Assembly (NCBI GenBank): GCA_964423425.1
Contig: CAYRES010000003.1
Coordinates: forward strand, 124,001 to 188,000
Length of the DNA stretch: 64,000 nucleotides
Reading direction: 5' to 3'
Source of the DNA: CAYRES01 sp964423425
GTDB lineage: Bacteria; Actinomycetota; Thermoleophilia; RBG-16-64-13
Both the position numbers and the translations under genes were made by a program. Below, in pieces: positions 9,196 through 18,173 of the stretch. The first letter of the stretch is position 1; each line of letters begins with the position of its first letter. Below the pieces are notes generated by a model. The model was not told the DNA's origin, ran no database searches, and worked only from the letters and a program-made list of their open reading frames with translations.

Positions 9196-9978
9196 TCACA
9201 GATAGTTATTGCCACCTGCGCCGCGGCGCAAACTGCTTGTCAACGCCCGCCACGATGCCGCCCTCGCCTTCGAGAGGCCGGTGCCCAGGCAGAAGACCCA
9301 CGCCGCACCCACCTGGCGGGTACCGCTCCAGCCTCCGGGCCGAGCCGTGCGAAGAGTCTCGAGCAGGTCGTCGCGCGTGGGTATCGCCCGGGCTTCTACA
9401 TAGACCCTACCCACCTCCGCCCCGTAGTGGGCATCACTCCCAGCGCCGATGAGGCAGCCGGCCCTCGCCGCCAAACGGAGCGCCTGCTCCTCATGATCCG
9501 GCACCAACGCCCGGCCGTTCGCCACCTCGATGATGTCGCAGAGCGGAGCCACCCTCTCCCTCACCTCCGCGACCACGCTCGACCGTCTCACGGAATCGCA
9601 GGGGTGGGGAAGGTACACCACTCCGCCCTGGGCCCGAATGCGGCCCACCGTCTCCTCCATGTCGAGACCGCGGGGGATGTCTTCTTCCACGAAGAACCCC
9701 ACCAGATCCCCCTGGGCAGTGGCTATTTCAACCCCAGGGAGCACCCGCGGCAGACCGGGGTCTGTGGCAGCCAGGCGGGCACAGGCCAACCCGCCGCGAA
9801 GGGTGTTGTGGTCGGTCACACCGAGACAGTGAATGCCGCGGCTGCGCGCGGCCCAGAGCAGACTGTGCGGATCGAGCACCCCATCAGACGAGAAGGCGGT
9901 GTGATTGTGAAGGTCGACCAAGAAGGGCCCGGAGCCGCGGGGATGCACACCGGGGCGGGCCTCAGTCGTGTTCGGCAC
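9196..9978 (-). CDS. PHP-domain metal-dependent phosphoesterase
   Basis: The PHP superfamily hydrolyses phosphoesters using a trinuclear metal site. The sequence shows VDLHNHTAFSSDG (first HxH motif, starting about residue 20), VTDHNTL, PGVEIA, LPHPCDS and IGAGSDAHY, covering the four canonical PHP motifs. I placed the start at the GTG at 9978, giving 260 residues. The longer frame upstream overlaps the small gene 9983-10183 and has a biased, non-conserved translation. It is a stand-alone PHP protein, not fused to a polymerase. Its substrate could be a nucleotide or small-molecule phosphate; nothing in the sequence decides this. Confidence 0.85.
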   Translation of the reverse strand: MPNTTEARPGVHPRGSGPFLVDLHNHTAFSSDGVLDPHSLLWAARSRGIHCLGVTDHNTLRGGLACARLAATDPGLPRVLPGVEIATAQGDLVGFFVEEDIPRGLDMEETVGRIRAQGGVVYLPHPCDSVRRSSVVAEVRERVAPLCDIIEVANGRALVPDHEEQALRLAARAGCLIGAGSDAHYGAEVGRVYVEARAIPTRDDLLETLRTARPGGWSGTRQVGAAWVFCLGTGLSKARAASWRALTSSLRRGAGGNNYL

Positions 9979-9982
9979 GGCC

Positions 9983-10183
9983 CTATAGCTCGGGAAAGCT
10001 GCCGCCGATGCGGCGGCGCCTGCGATCACGCAATACGCGCCTGCCGCCACCTTCGCCGGCGGTGCGCCTCTCTGCCTGCCTGCGATCGACGATGACCTCC
10101 ACGCCCTCCATGCCCTCGAAACGCTTCTTGAGGACTTCGTAGTACTCGTCGGCCAACTCCCGCGGAACAACGTAGTAGATCAT
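9983..10183 (-). CDS. Small conserved protein, IYYVVPRELADEYY type
   Basis: This is a 66-residue product beginning MIYYVVPRELADEYYEVLKK, with a central VIVDRRQAERR and a strongly basic C-terminus. Similar short proteins with a VDRR-ERR motif occur in actinobacterial and deltaproteobacterial genomes as uncharacterised proteins; I know this only as a pattern and give no function. It may form a ferredoxin-like alpha-beta unit with a basic nucleic-acid-facing tail. An in-frame ATG at 10204 is an alternative start. It lies four bases before the PHP gene and is probably the first gene of the minus-strand operon. Confidence 0.65.
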   Translation of the reverse strand: MIYYVVPRELADEYYEVLKKRFEGMEGVEVIVDRRQAERRTAGEGGGRRVLRDRRRRRIGGSFPEL

Positions 10184-10204
10184 TCTCCCCAGAGACCTCC
10201 ACAT

Positions 10205-10256
10205 CCCCCGGCGTAGGTATTACGACGGCGTGGATAGAATATGATAAACGATAACC
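10205..10256. promoter_or_regulatory. Short divergent promoter region
   Basis: Only 52 bases separate the minus-strand operon from the plus-strand kinase. The centre is AT-rich, unlike the surroundings. On the plus strand TATGATAA (10241-10248) could serve as a -10 for the kinase. On the minus strand TATCAT and TATTCT overlap the same bases. The two promoters would therefore overlap and could be mutually exclusive. No convincing -35 elements are visible. Confidence 0.35.
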
Positions 10257-12179
10257 GTGAACGACGAACCACGCAACAGCCACCACGCTCGAGAGCCTGA
10301 GGCTGACTCTTCCCGCCTCGGCCCTCCCGACGTCCCCGCACCCCCCCGCGGAGACCGCGGGTCTGTGCCGGCCGGCTCCCGCACGCGCAAAGAACCGCCC
10401 ATCGGAGAGGAGCCGGACCCGTCCCGGCCGACGACAGGCGGAGAGCCTCCCCGGCCGCCCGCAACCCGGGAACCTTCCCCGGCCGACTCCACGGAACCGG
10501 GTTCGCCCCTCTTCGAAGACCGCTATGAACTCGGCCCCCTGCTCGGGAAGGGAGGCACCTGTGCCGTCTATCGCGCCTGGGACACGCGCCTGCAGCGGTA
10601 CGTCGCCATCAAGCGCCTCGAGGCCCCCCTGAGCAGCGACCCCCGAGCCCGGGCCCGTTTCGACAGAGAGGGCAGGGCCATCGCCCGGGTGTCCCATCCC
10701 AATATTGTCGCCCTCATCGACCAAGGCTCCAGTGAGAGCGAACACTACCTCGTGTTCGAATACGTGGAGGGCCGTTCGCTCAAAGACGAGATCGCGGCCC
10801 ACGGCCCCCTGCGGCCGGTCGACGCCGGCCGCGTGGCTGGACAAATAGCGGCAGGACTGGCTCTTGTCCACCTCGCCGGCATAGTCCACCGCGACGTGAA
10901 GCCGCAGAACATCCTCCTGGACGCCGAGGGCCGGGCCAAACTCACCGACTTCGGCATCGCCATCTCCCCGGAGTGGACCCGAGTCACCAGGATGGGCGCG
11001 GTCATCGGCAGCAGCCGCTACATGTCACCGGAGCAGATACAGAACCGCACCCTTGACGGACGCTCCGACATCTACGCGCTCGGGGTCGTCTTCTACGAGA
11101 TGCTCGCCGGCGGGCCGCCTTTCAACGGTACGTCCATAGCCGAGATCGGCCGGATGCACCTCCACGAGCAGCCCGCGCCGCTCACGGAGATAAGGAGCGA
11201 CCTCCCACCGGGCTTGGAGAGAGTGGTCATGCGTTGCCTCGAGAAGAACCCCGATGATCGCTTCCAATCCATGGATGAACTGTTGGGGGCGCTGGTGGGC
11301 CTCGGCCTCTACGCCCCCGAGCGGGCTCCCACCCGTGGTTTCTTCGGAGCCCTACGACCAGGTCCCACATCTCCCGACGACACCCTGAGCGGCTCCGGCG
11401 AGTGGGTACCGCCCCCCGATACGCGCCTCGAACCCCCGGCCGATGTGAGGCGCACCGAGGCACCCAGCCGTCGCAGGAGCACGAAGACCCGCAGCCGGCT
11501 CATGGTCGGTGGGGTCGCCGCCCTCGTTGTGGCCGCGGTGGTCCTGCTCATCGTGCTCTTGGGCAGAGGCACAGCCGCTCCCGAACTCGTGGGCCTCTCA
11601 CTGGATGCGGCCAAGGAGTCAGCCGCCTCGGTCGACCTCAAGGTAGAGGTGGTCGAACAGGTCACCACCCTCCTGCAGGAGCCCAATGTGGTGACGGCCC
11701 AAGATCCCGAGCCCGGCGAGAAGATGCCGGGCGACACGGTCCAGCTCACGGTAACGAGGGAGCCCGTCCCGGTGAGCGTCACACTCATCACCGACTACGA
11801 CCCCGAAGGGGACCAGGACGAGAACCCCGACCTCCTGGGACGCATGATCGACGGCAAGGCCGACACGGCCTGGCGGACCGAGAGCTACGGCGATCCCGAG
11901 ATGGGCGATAACAAGAACGGGGTGGGCTTCGAGTTCGAACTCGAGAGCCCCGCCCTCATCATGCGCATCGACTCCCTGCGGCCCGGTTGGAGAGGCGAAC
12001 TCTTCATCAGGACCCTGGACGGCAAGATGACCCCCGTGGCCGGGCTGGAGGGGCTCGAGTCACAGGTGATCGAACTGGAGAGCACCTTCCAACAGGGCCG
12101 GGTCTGGTTCACGCGGCTCACGGAACATGAGGAAGGCCGCTACCAAGCGGCCATCACCCAGATACTCTTCTACCGGTAG
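10257..12179 (+). CDS. Transmembrane Ser/Thr protein kinase with one PASTA-like repeat and a discoidin-like extracellular domain
   Basis: The 640-residue protein has a Pro/Arg-rich disordered N-terminus (1-85) and a Hanks-type kinase domain (about 88-350). That domain shows a Gly-rich loop GKGGTCAVY, VAIKRL lysine, HRDVKPQN with catalytic Asp213, and DFGIA. A linker and a single membrane helix follow (417-436). The outside part begins with one PASTA-like repeat (about 440-505). It ends in a domain of about 130 residues with ...MIDGKADTAWRTESYG, GVGFEFELESPALI and WRGELFIRT, which resembles the galactose-binding/discoidin fold. The start is GTG. The gene converges on pknB and is not part of that operon. 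The catalytic residues look intact. Confidence 0.88.
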   Translation: MNDEPRNSHHAREPEADSSRLGPPDVPAPPRGDRGSVPAGSRTRKEPPIGEEPDPSRPTTGGEPPRPPATREPSPADSTEPGSPLFEDRYELGPLLGKGGTCAVYRAWDTRLQRYVAIKRLEAPLSSDPRARARFDREGRAIARVSHPNIVALIDQGSSESEHYLVFEYVEGRSLKDEIAAHGPLRPVDAGRVAGQIAAGLALVHLAGIVHRDVKPQNILLDAEGRAKLTDFGIAISPEWTRVTRMGAVIGSSRYMSPEQIQNRTLDGRSDIYALGVVFYEMLAGGPPFNGTSIAEIGRMHLHEQPAPLTEIRSDLPPGLERVVMRCLEKNPDDRFQSMDELLGALVGLGLYAPERAPTRGFFGALRPGPTSPDDTLSGSGEWVPPPDTRLEPPADVRRTEAPSRRRSTKTRSRLMVGGVAALVVAAVVLLIVLLGRGTAAPELVGLSLDAAKESAASVDLKVEVVEQVTTLLQEPNVVTAQDPEPGEKMPGDTVQLTVTREPVPVSVTLITDYDPEGDQDENPDLLGRMIDGKADTAWRTESYGDPEMGDNKNGVGFEFELESPALIMRIDSLRPGWRGELFIRTLDGKMTPVAGLEGLESQVIELESTFQQGRVWFTRLTEHEEGRYQAAITQILFYR

Positions 12180-12294
12180 CCCCCTACCCGGTGAACCGGC
12201 AGCGGCCGCTCGGTCCCGTCCGTCCGCCGCTGATGCAACCTCACAGCCCTCGGCCCCGGGTGCCTCAACCCCGCAGAGCCCGCTTCGCAGAGCA

Positions 12295-14301
12295 CTAAGG
12301 TGCGGTCGTGGTGGTGGTGATGGTAGTCGTGGTGGTCGTGGGAGCTGCCGTCGTGGTCGTGGTGGGTGCCGTGGTCGTGGTGGTGGTGGGTGGAGCCACC
12401 GCCACGTAAATGGTGACCGTGCTGCCACGATTCACTCTTGTGCCGCCCGCTGGATCTTGGCGGAAGACCTCACCGGCGGTGTGTTCGCCCGTCGGCTCTT
12501 CTATCACTCTCGCCACCAGGCCTTCGACCCGGATGGCGGAGATGGCCGCCACCCGCTGCATGCCGATGACCCGGGGCACATCCACTGTGGTGGGCTGCGG
12601 GCCGCCGCTCACCCAGATGGTGACGAACGAGGCTTCAGCCACCCGCACACCACCCTTGGGGCTCTGGTCCACCACCTCACCCTCAGGCCGGTCGGAATCG
12701 CGCGGTTGTATCCTGGGCACGAGCTTGGCCTCCTCGAGGTCGGCCACAGCATCATCCTGGCTCTTCCCGATGACATTCGGCACCTCCACTTGACCGGCAG
12801 GCGGTCCTGAACTCACGTACACGATGACCGTCCGGCCGGCGTCGACCTTAGTGCCGGCTGTGGGGTCCTGGCGCAGTACCGTGCCCACCGGCTCGTCGAG
12901 CGAGGCCTCCTCCCGAAAATCGGGTACCAGGCCCGCTTGGTCCAGCGCCACTCCGGCCTGCTCGCGGGTGAGTCCCACAAGTGGGGGCACCTCGGTGGTC
13001 TCCTGGCCGGAAGACAGCCACACCTTGATGGTGCCACCTGCGCCCACCTTGACCCCCTCGGCAGGCTCCTGCCTCACTATCACACCCTCGGGATACTGAG
13101 CCGAGGGCTCCGCCGGACCCCCTTCAGCGACCTTGATACCAAACTCCTCCGCCAAGGCCTCCGCCTCGGGGAAGGTCTTGCCGACGAGGTTGGGGGCGGC
13201 CACGGCATCGCCTCCGCCGAGCAGGGAGAACACCGCCCAGACGCCGCCCGCCAGCACCAAGACGAAGAGCACCAACAACACCCAGGGGAGCCTGCCCCCC
13301 TTGCTCCTCGTCGCGCTGCCTGCAGGGGAGGATTCGTCGTACCGGGATTCGTAGCTCGGCACGGGGCCGCGGCGTGGGGCCCCACCCGCACGAACCTGGG
13401 TGGCGTCCATGGGACCGGGACGCAGCGAGCCCGCCATGACCGTCGTGGGTGCGTCGGTGAACGACGGTGGGGGCGCCACCGTTCTGCCATCGCGGACCTT
13501 GCCTACATCGTCAAGGAAGTCCTGCGCGGTCTGATAGCGTTGCTGTGGGTCCTTCGTCAGCGCCTTCAGTATGACCCGCTCCAGCCCCTCCGGCACCTCC
13601 GGATTCCGCTCACGCGGGAGTATCGGCGGCTCGTGCACATGCTGCATGGCTATCGCCACCGGGTTCTCGCCCGTGAAGGGCAGAGATCCCGTGGCCATCT
13701 CATACATGAGCACGCCCAACGAATAGAGATCGGAGCCCGCTTCGAGATGCACCCCCTGGGCCTGTTCCGGGCTCAGATAGTGGGCGGTCCCCAGGATGGA
13801 ACCGGTCTCGGTCATGCTGGAGGCACTGCCCGCCCGGGCTATGCCGAAGTCAGTAACCTTCACCCGCCCCTCATCGTCGACCATGATGTTCTGGGGCTTG
13901 ATATCACGATGTATGACGTCTTTGCGGTGGGCAAAGCGGAGCGCTTCGAGTATCTGTGCCGAGATCGACAGCACGTGGTCGACCCGGAGCGGCGCGAAGC
14001 GCACGATGATGTCTTTCAACGTGCGCCCCTCCAGATACTCCATGGCGATGTAGTAGGTGCCCTCGGCCTCGCCCCTGTCGTAGATCTGCACGATGTGGGG
14101 GTGGTTGAGACCGGCGGCGGAAGAGGCTTCCCGGCGAAACCTCTCGATGAAGATGGGATCCTCCGCGTAACGCGAGAGCAGCACCTTGAGCGCCACATCG
14201 CGGTCGAGATGACGGTCGTGGGCAAGGTAGACCTCAGCCATGCCGCCGCTGCCTATCCGGCGAATGATCTCGTATCTGTTATCGAAGACGCGGCCTATCA
14301 A
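12295..14301 (-). CDS. pknB: PASTA-domain Ser/Thr protein kinase PknB
   Basis: PknB senses peptidoglycan fragments or lipid II through extracellular PASTA repeats and phosphorylates division and wall-synthesis proteins. The 668-residue product has a kinase domain at 1-275 (GSGGMAEVYLAHD, VALKVLL, HRDIKPQNIM, DFGIARAG), a juxtamembrane stretch and one helix (about 343-363). Four tandem PASTA repeats (about 366-640) follow, each with a xxPxVxG start and DQxPxxG-type core. A Thr/Pro tail ends the protein. The TTG start has GGAGGG nine bases upstream. It is the last gene of the cluster, 22 bases after pbpA, matching the mycobacterial order. Confidence 0.96.
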   Translation of the reverse strand: MIGRVFDNRYEIIRRIGSGGMAEVYLAHDRHLDRDVALKVLLSRYAEDPIFIERFRREASSAAGLNHPHIVQIYDRGEAEGTYYIAMEYLEGRTLKDIIVRFAPLRVDHVLSISAQILEALRFAHRKDVIHRDIKPQNIMVDDEGRVKVTDFGIARAGSASSMTETGSILGTAHYLSPEQAQGVHLEAGSDLYSLGVLMYEMATGSLPFTGENPVAIAMQHVHEPPILPRERNPEVPEGLERVILKALTKDPQQRYQTAQDFLDDVGKVRDGRTVAPPPSFTDAPTTVMAGSLRPGPMDATQVRAGGAPRRGPVPSYESRYDESSPAGSATRSKGGRLPWVLLVLFVLVLAGGVWAVFSLLGGGDAVAAPNLVGKTFPEAEALAEEFGIKVAEGGPAEPSAQYPEGVIVRQEPAEGVKVGAGGTIKVWLSSGQETTEVPPLVGLTREQAGVALDQAGLVPDFREEASLDEPVGTVLRQDPTAGTKVDAGRTVIVYVSSGPPAGQVEVPNVIGKSQDDAVADLEEAKLVPRIQPRDSDRPEGEVVDQSPKGGVRVAEASFVTIWVSGGPQPTTVDVPRVIGMQRVAAISAIRVEGLVARVIEEPTGEHTAGEVFRQDPAGGTRVNRGSTVTIYVAVAPPTTTTTTAPTTTTTAAPTTTTTTITTTTTAP
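12298..12396 (-). repeat. Thr-rich tail coding repeat of pknB
   Basis: The last 30 or so codons of pknB are almost entirely ACC/ACG threonine codons broken by Ala-Pro pairs, seen on the plus strand as GGT/GTG-rich repetitive DNA. The tail would lie outside the membrane beyond the fourth PASTA repeat. Such DNA is prone to slippage, so the tail length may vary between strains. Confidence 0.7.
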
Positions 14302-14323
14302 GACGGTGGACCCTCCGTTTCTC

Positions 14324-15718
14324 TCAGTTCGCCAGAGCGGCTCTCATGACCTCCCGGGCGATGGGGGCGGCGACCGCTCCACCCGTGCCGGCGTTCTCCA
14401 CGAGGATCGCGACCGCGACACGTGGATTCTCGGCAGGCGCGAAACCGATGAACCAAGCGTGGCTCTCGGCGTCGGCCACCTCGGCGGTGCCCGTCTTGCC
14501 CGCAACGTTGACGCCTTCAATGGCGGCCCGGGTTCCCGTGCCGTTTGCCACCACCTGCACCATGAGGCTGCTGATCTCAGCGGCCGTCGCCGACGAGATC
14601 GGGGTGAGCCAGGCCTGCGACGTAGCGCCGTCCACCACACGGCCGGTGTAGTCTCGCACCTCCTGCACCACGTAAGGACGCATGATGGTGCCACCGTTGG
14701 CGATACCGCAGGCAATCAGAGCCATCTCCATGGGCGACGCCAAGAGCTCGCCCTGCCCGAAGGAGACCTGGGCCACGTGGGCACTGTCCATATGGGCCGG
14801 GTCGGGAAACGAGCCGGTGAAACCTCCCAGGCTCCAGGGCACAGTACGGCCGAATCCGAAGGCCTCGGCGTAGTGATGGAGCCGCTCAGCTCCGACCTCC
14901 ACCCCCACCTTGGCGAAGGTGGTGTTGATGCTGCGCGCGAAGGCCGAGCTGAAGTCGTGCTCCCCGTATACGTTGCCCCCGAAGTTGTTCACCCTGTAGC
15001 CGCCCACAAGCCACGAGCCCTCGTCATCGAAAGGCGTATCCGGCGTCACAACACCTTCCTGCAGACCCGCCGCCGCCACCACGACTTTGAAGACGGAGCC
15101 GGGCGGATAGCGACCCTGCAGGGCCCGATCGAACAGGGGCTTGCCGGGGTCGGCGTTCAAGCTCTCCCAGTTCGACTCGAGCGAGTTCGGATCGAAACGA
15201 GGATACGACACCATCGCGAGCAATGCCCCCGAGCGAGGATCGAGAGCGACCACCGCACCCTTGCGGTCACCCAGGGCCGAAACCGCCGCCTCCTGCGTGG
15301 GTACATCCAGCGTGAGAAGCAGGTCGGCCCCCCTTCTGGGTCTGCCGGTCACCACGTCGATGAAGTTCCGGACGGCAAGCCCCCCGATCTGCCCGGAGAG
15401 TTCCGGATTGTACACGCGCTCCACTCCCGCACGCCCGTAGCGGAGGCTGTTGTATCCGAGCCAGGGGGAGGTGAGCCCGCCACGAGGATAGCTCCGTAGG
15501 AAATAGGGGCCCTCTCTGCGGTTGGTGGCAAGTTCGACTCCGTCTCTTGCCACGATGAGTCCGCGCTCGATGCGCATCTCGGCCTCGAGACCACGGGTGT
15601 TGTACGCGTTGGTGTTGAGAGAGGGAGCCGCGAACACCTGCACGTAGGTGAGTTGCCCTATCAGAACGAGAAAGGCGGCCGCAAAGAACCAGAGGAGCCG
15701 GCGGACGGGACGCTCCAC
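14324..15718 (-). CDS. pbpA: Class B penicillin-binding protein 2 (PbpA), peptidoglycan transpeptidase
   Basis: PbpA cross-links peptidoglycan together with the SEDS glycosyltransferase encoded next to it. The 464-residue protein has an N-terminal signal anchor (about 8-30) and a dimerisation domain. The transpeptidase domain has all three active-site motifs: SVFK with Ser208 and Lys211, SIN at 263-265, and KTG at 408-410. The GTG start shares one base with the TAG stop of the rodA/ftsW-type gene, indicating coupling. Length matches actinobacterial PbpA, and no PASTA repeat is fused to it. Confidence 0.95.
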   Translation of the reverse strand: MERPVRRLLWFFAAAFLVLIGQLTYVQVFAAPSLNTNAYNTRGLEAEMRIERGLIVARDGVELATNRREGPYFLRSYPRGGLTSPWLGYNSLRYGRAGVERVYNPELSGQIGGLAVRNFIDVVTGRPRRGADLLLTLDVPTQEAAVSALGDRKGAVVALDPRSGALLAMVSYPRFDPNSLESNWESLNADPGKPLFDRALQGRYPPGSVFKVVVAAAGLQEGVVTPDTPFDDEGSWLVGGYRVNNFGGNVYGEHDFSSAFARSINTTFAKVGVEVGAERLHHYAEAFGFGRTVPWSLGGFTGSFPDPAHMDSAHVAQVSFGQGELLASPMEMALIACGIANGGTIMRPYVVQEVRDYTGRVVDGATSQAWLTPISSATAAEISSLMVQVVANGTGTRAAIEGVNVAGKTGTAEVADAESHAWFIGFAPAENPRVAVAILVENAGTGGAVAAPIAREVMRAALAN

Positions 15719-17010
15719 TACAGCTCCTCCTGCTCGTCGCGCGCTGACCGGTCGGAGGCCAGGAGAAGCAGCGCCAGGAGGGCGAAGTTCGCCACGATGG
15801 AACTACCTCCGTAGCTCACAAAGGGCAGGGTGATGCCGGTGAGCGGGATGAGCTTCGTGACCCCTCCCAGAATAAGGAAGGCCTGAAAGCCGAAGATGGT
15901 GGTAAGACCCACTGCAAGAAGGCGGGAGAAGTCGTCCTTGGCCGTCACGGCTATACGAAGACCGCGGTACACGAAGATGAGGTACAGGAGCACGATGGCC
16001 ACAGCGCCGGCGAAGCCCAGCTCCTCACCGATGGCGGAGAAGATGAAGTCGGTCTCGAGCGCAGGGATGATGGTGCGCCCAGACTGAAACAGCAGGTAGC
16101 CCTCTCCCAAGCCCCGGCCGAACAGACCTCCGGCCGCCAGGGCGAACAGCGACTGCACAATCTGATAGCCGGCTCCGGTAGGGTCCGCCCAGGGATCGAT
16201 CCAGATATCCACCCGCTGCTGAACATGCGGGAACAGGCGATAGAGCACAGCCGCACCGGCCGCGAAGAGCCCTACGCCCACGGTCACGTAGAGAAAGCGA
16301 TCAGTGGCCACGTACAGAAGGGCGAGAAGCGCCCCGAAGAAGAGCAGGCCGGTACCCAAGTCTTTCATGAAGATGATGAGCGCCACCGAGAGCGCCCAGA
16401 CGGAAAGGAGAGGCGTGAGATATCGGAAAGGGGGCACCTTGATGCCCAAGAACCGCCTGGTACTCACGGCCAGGAGTTCTCGGACCTCGGTGAGATAGCC
16501 GGCGAAGAAGACGACCAAGAGCAGCTTGGCCACCTCACCGGGCTGAAAGTTGATGCCGCCCAGGCTGAACCACAAGCGGGCACCGTACACCTCTCTGCCA
16601 AACAACGCGGTGAAGAGGAGAAGGGCCACGCCGAGCAGCCCGATGAGATACTTGTACCGGCGTAAGAACCGGTAATCACGGAGCAGGCCCAGCACCGCGA
16701 CGAACACCACCAGCCCCACCAAGAGCCAGAGCGCCTGCTGCATGGCCCGCTGTTCGTTGATGCGGTAGATCATCAGAATCCCCAGAGTGGAGAGCAGCGC
16801 AGTGATGGGCAGGAGATAGGGGTCGGCCAAAGGCACGAGCAGCCGCCGGCCCACATGCACGAGCCCGAACAAGCCCAAGAAGACGGCCCCGTACGCCAAC
16901 GAGGCCGGGGCGAGCACCTCTGCTCCGCGCACATACACCGTGGCAAAGCCGATGGTGGTGAGCAGCATGGCCGGGAGCAATAGGACCAGCTCCCGGGTGG
17001 CCGGCGTCAA
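15718..17010 (-). CDS. rodA: SEDS-family peptidoglycan polymerase (RodA/FtsW)
   Basis: SEDS proteins polymerise lipid II into glycan strands and partner with class B PBPs. The 430-residue product has about ten to twelve membrane helices and the SEDS signature near the C-terminus, PLTGITLPFVSYGGSS, plus GGLFGRGLGEG and the EELGFAGAV segment. Its position next to pbpA and downstream of the phosphatase matches rodA of the Mycobacterium pknB locus, so I use that name, though FtsW and RodA are hard to separate from sequence alone. The start overlaps the stop of pbpA's upstream partner by a few bases on both sides. Confidence 0.94.
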   Translation of the reverse strand: MTPATRELVLLLPAMLLTTIGFATVYVRGAEVLAPASLAYGAVFLGLFGLVHVGRRLLVPLADPYLLPITALLSTLGILMIYRINEQRAMQQALWLLVGLVVFVAVLGLLRDYRFLRRYKYLIGLLGVALLLFTALFGREVYGARLWFSLGGINFQPGEVAKLLLVVFFAGYLTEVRELLAVSTRRFLGIKVPPFRYLTPLLSVWALSVALIIFMKDLGTGLLFFGALLALLYVATDRFLYVTVGVGLFAAGAAVLYRLFPHVQQRVDIWIDPWADPTGAGYQIVQSLFALAAGGLFGRGLGEGYLLFQSGRTIIPALETDFIFSAIGEELGFAGAVAIVLLYLIFVYRGLRIAVTAKDDFSRLLAVGLTTIFGFQAFLILGGVTKLIPLTGITLPFVSYGGSSIVANFALLALLLLASDRSARDEQEEL

Positions 17011-18173
17011 TCTGCGTTGATGAGATTGCGAATGAACTGCTGGCCCTCCTCTTTCGTCGTGAGCTCCCTGCTATCGACGCGTCGCTTCACGTACTCGTCG
17101 AGCTGTTCGTAGAGGACGGGCCCCTCCTCCACGAGACGGTAGAGCTGGATGCCGAGCACACTGTGGGGCATACCCTGGAACAACGCCACTTTGCCGCCAT
17201 ACACCCCCACGTGGTACACGCTCGAGTTGAAAGCGGCGAAGAGACCCACCGCAAGACCTGCAAGCACCGCGAGCACAATGAGCACAATGAGCACCCGCCG
17301 CCGGCTGAAGCGGCCCCCTCCGCCGCCGGCTGCAGGGGGGGCGCCGCGCCGCCCGAATGGGCGGCGCGGCGCCACACGTTGCAGGTACCCACTCACACCG
17401 CCGCGGCGGACGGGCTCACGCTGCGAGGGGCCCACCTCGCAAGGCCGCTCGTCTGGCCGTCCCTCTCCCTCCTCCACCAGGACCACGACCACCGTCACGT
17501 TGTCCTCACCACCGGCGGCAAGAGCCGCCGCAACCAAAGACTTGGTGACCGCGCCGGCTTCCCGACCCTCTCCCAGCATGCGGGAGATCTCCTCATCAGA
17601 GACCATACCGGAGAGCCCGTCGGAGCAGATGAGAAGGCGGTCGCCCGGCTCGAGAGACGTATGCACCATGTCGACCTGAACCACCGACTCGGTGCCGAGC
17701 GCCCGGGTGATCACGCTCCGGTGAGGATGCACGGCCGCCTCCTCAGCCGTCAGCCGCCCCTGGCGCACCATCTCGGCAACCAGGCTGTGGTCGTCGGTGA
17801 GCTGCCTCAGTTGCCCGTCGTGCCACAGATACGCGCGCGAATCGCCCACGTGGGCTATAGTGGCCGAGGCACCGTCGGGCGCGGTCAAAGCCGCGGTGAG
17901 AGTGGTACCCATGCCGGCCAGGCCGCGCTCCAAGCGGGCCGCACGCAAGACGTGGGCGTTGGCCTCTTCGACCGCCCGGCGGAGTTCGTCCTCGGTGGCA
18001 GACGGACTGAGCTCCAGCAGACGCCGGCAGGCCGCCTCCGAAGCCACTTCACCCGCCTGCGCCCCGCCCATACCGTCGCAGACGGCAAAGAGATGCGGCC
18101 CGGATACAAAGGAGTCTTCATTGCCCTTGCGCACGAGCCCGACATCACTTGCCGCCGCGTAGTCGAGCCGCAT
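17007..18173 (-). CDS. pstP: PP2C-family Ser/Thr protein phosphatase (PstP)
   Basis: PstP dephosphorylates PknB and its targets. The 388-residue protein has the metal-binding PP2C motifs GNEDSF, AVCDGMGGAQAGEVAS, IAHVGDSRAYLW, SDGLSGMVSD and DNVTVVVV in the first 235 residues. A basic Pro/Gly-rich linker, a single membrane helix (about 292-315, VLIVLIVLAVLAGLAVGLF) and a small external C-terminal domain follow. It overlaps the rodA start by four bases and the FhaB-like gene by one base. Confidence 0.95.
   Translation of the reverse strand: MRLDYAAASDVGLVRKGNEDSFVSGPHLFAVCDGMGGAQAGEVASEAACRRLLELSPSATEDELRRAVEEANAHVLRAARLERGLAGMGTTLTAALTAPDGASATIAHVGDSRAYLWHDGQLRQLTDDHSLVAEMVRQGRLTAEEAAVHPHRSVITRALGTESVVQVDMVHTSLEPGDRLLICSDGLSGMVSDEEISRMLGEGREAGAVTKSLVAAALAAGGEDNVTVVVVLVEEGEGRPDERPCEVGPSQREPVRRGGVSGYLQRVAPRRPFGRRGAPPAAGGGGGRFSRRRVLIVLIVLAVLAGLAVGLFAAFNSSVYHVGVYGGKVALFQGMPHSVLGIQLYRLVEEGPVLYEQLDEYVKRRVDSRELTTKEEGQQFIRNLINAD

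Noticed and set aside
8599..10095. Long plus-strand frame (498 codons) opposite the radical SAM and PHP genes
   Set aside because: It is antisense to two genes with clear family motifs, and its translation is His/Arg/Gly-biased with no recognisable domain; such frames are common in high-GC coding DNA.
12298..12396. Possible CRISPR or tandem-repeat array
   Set aside because: The repetition is in-frame Thr codons at the end of pknB, without spacers.
12937..14349. 470-codon plus-strand frame opposite pknB
   Set aside because: Antisense shadow of the kinase and PASTA coding region; no ribosome-binding site and no domain.
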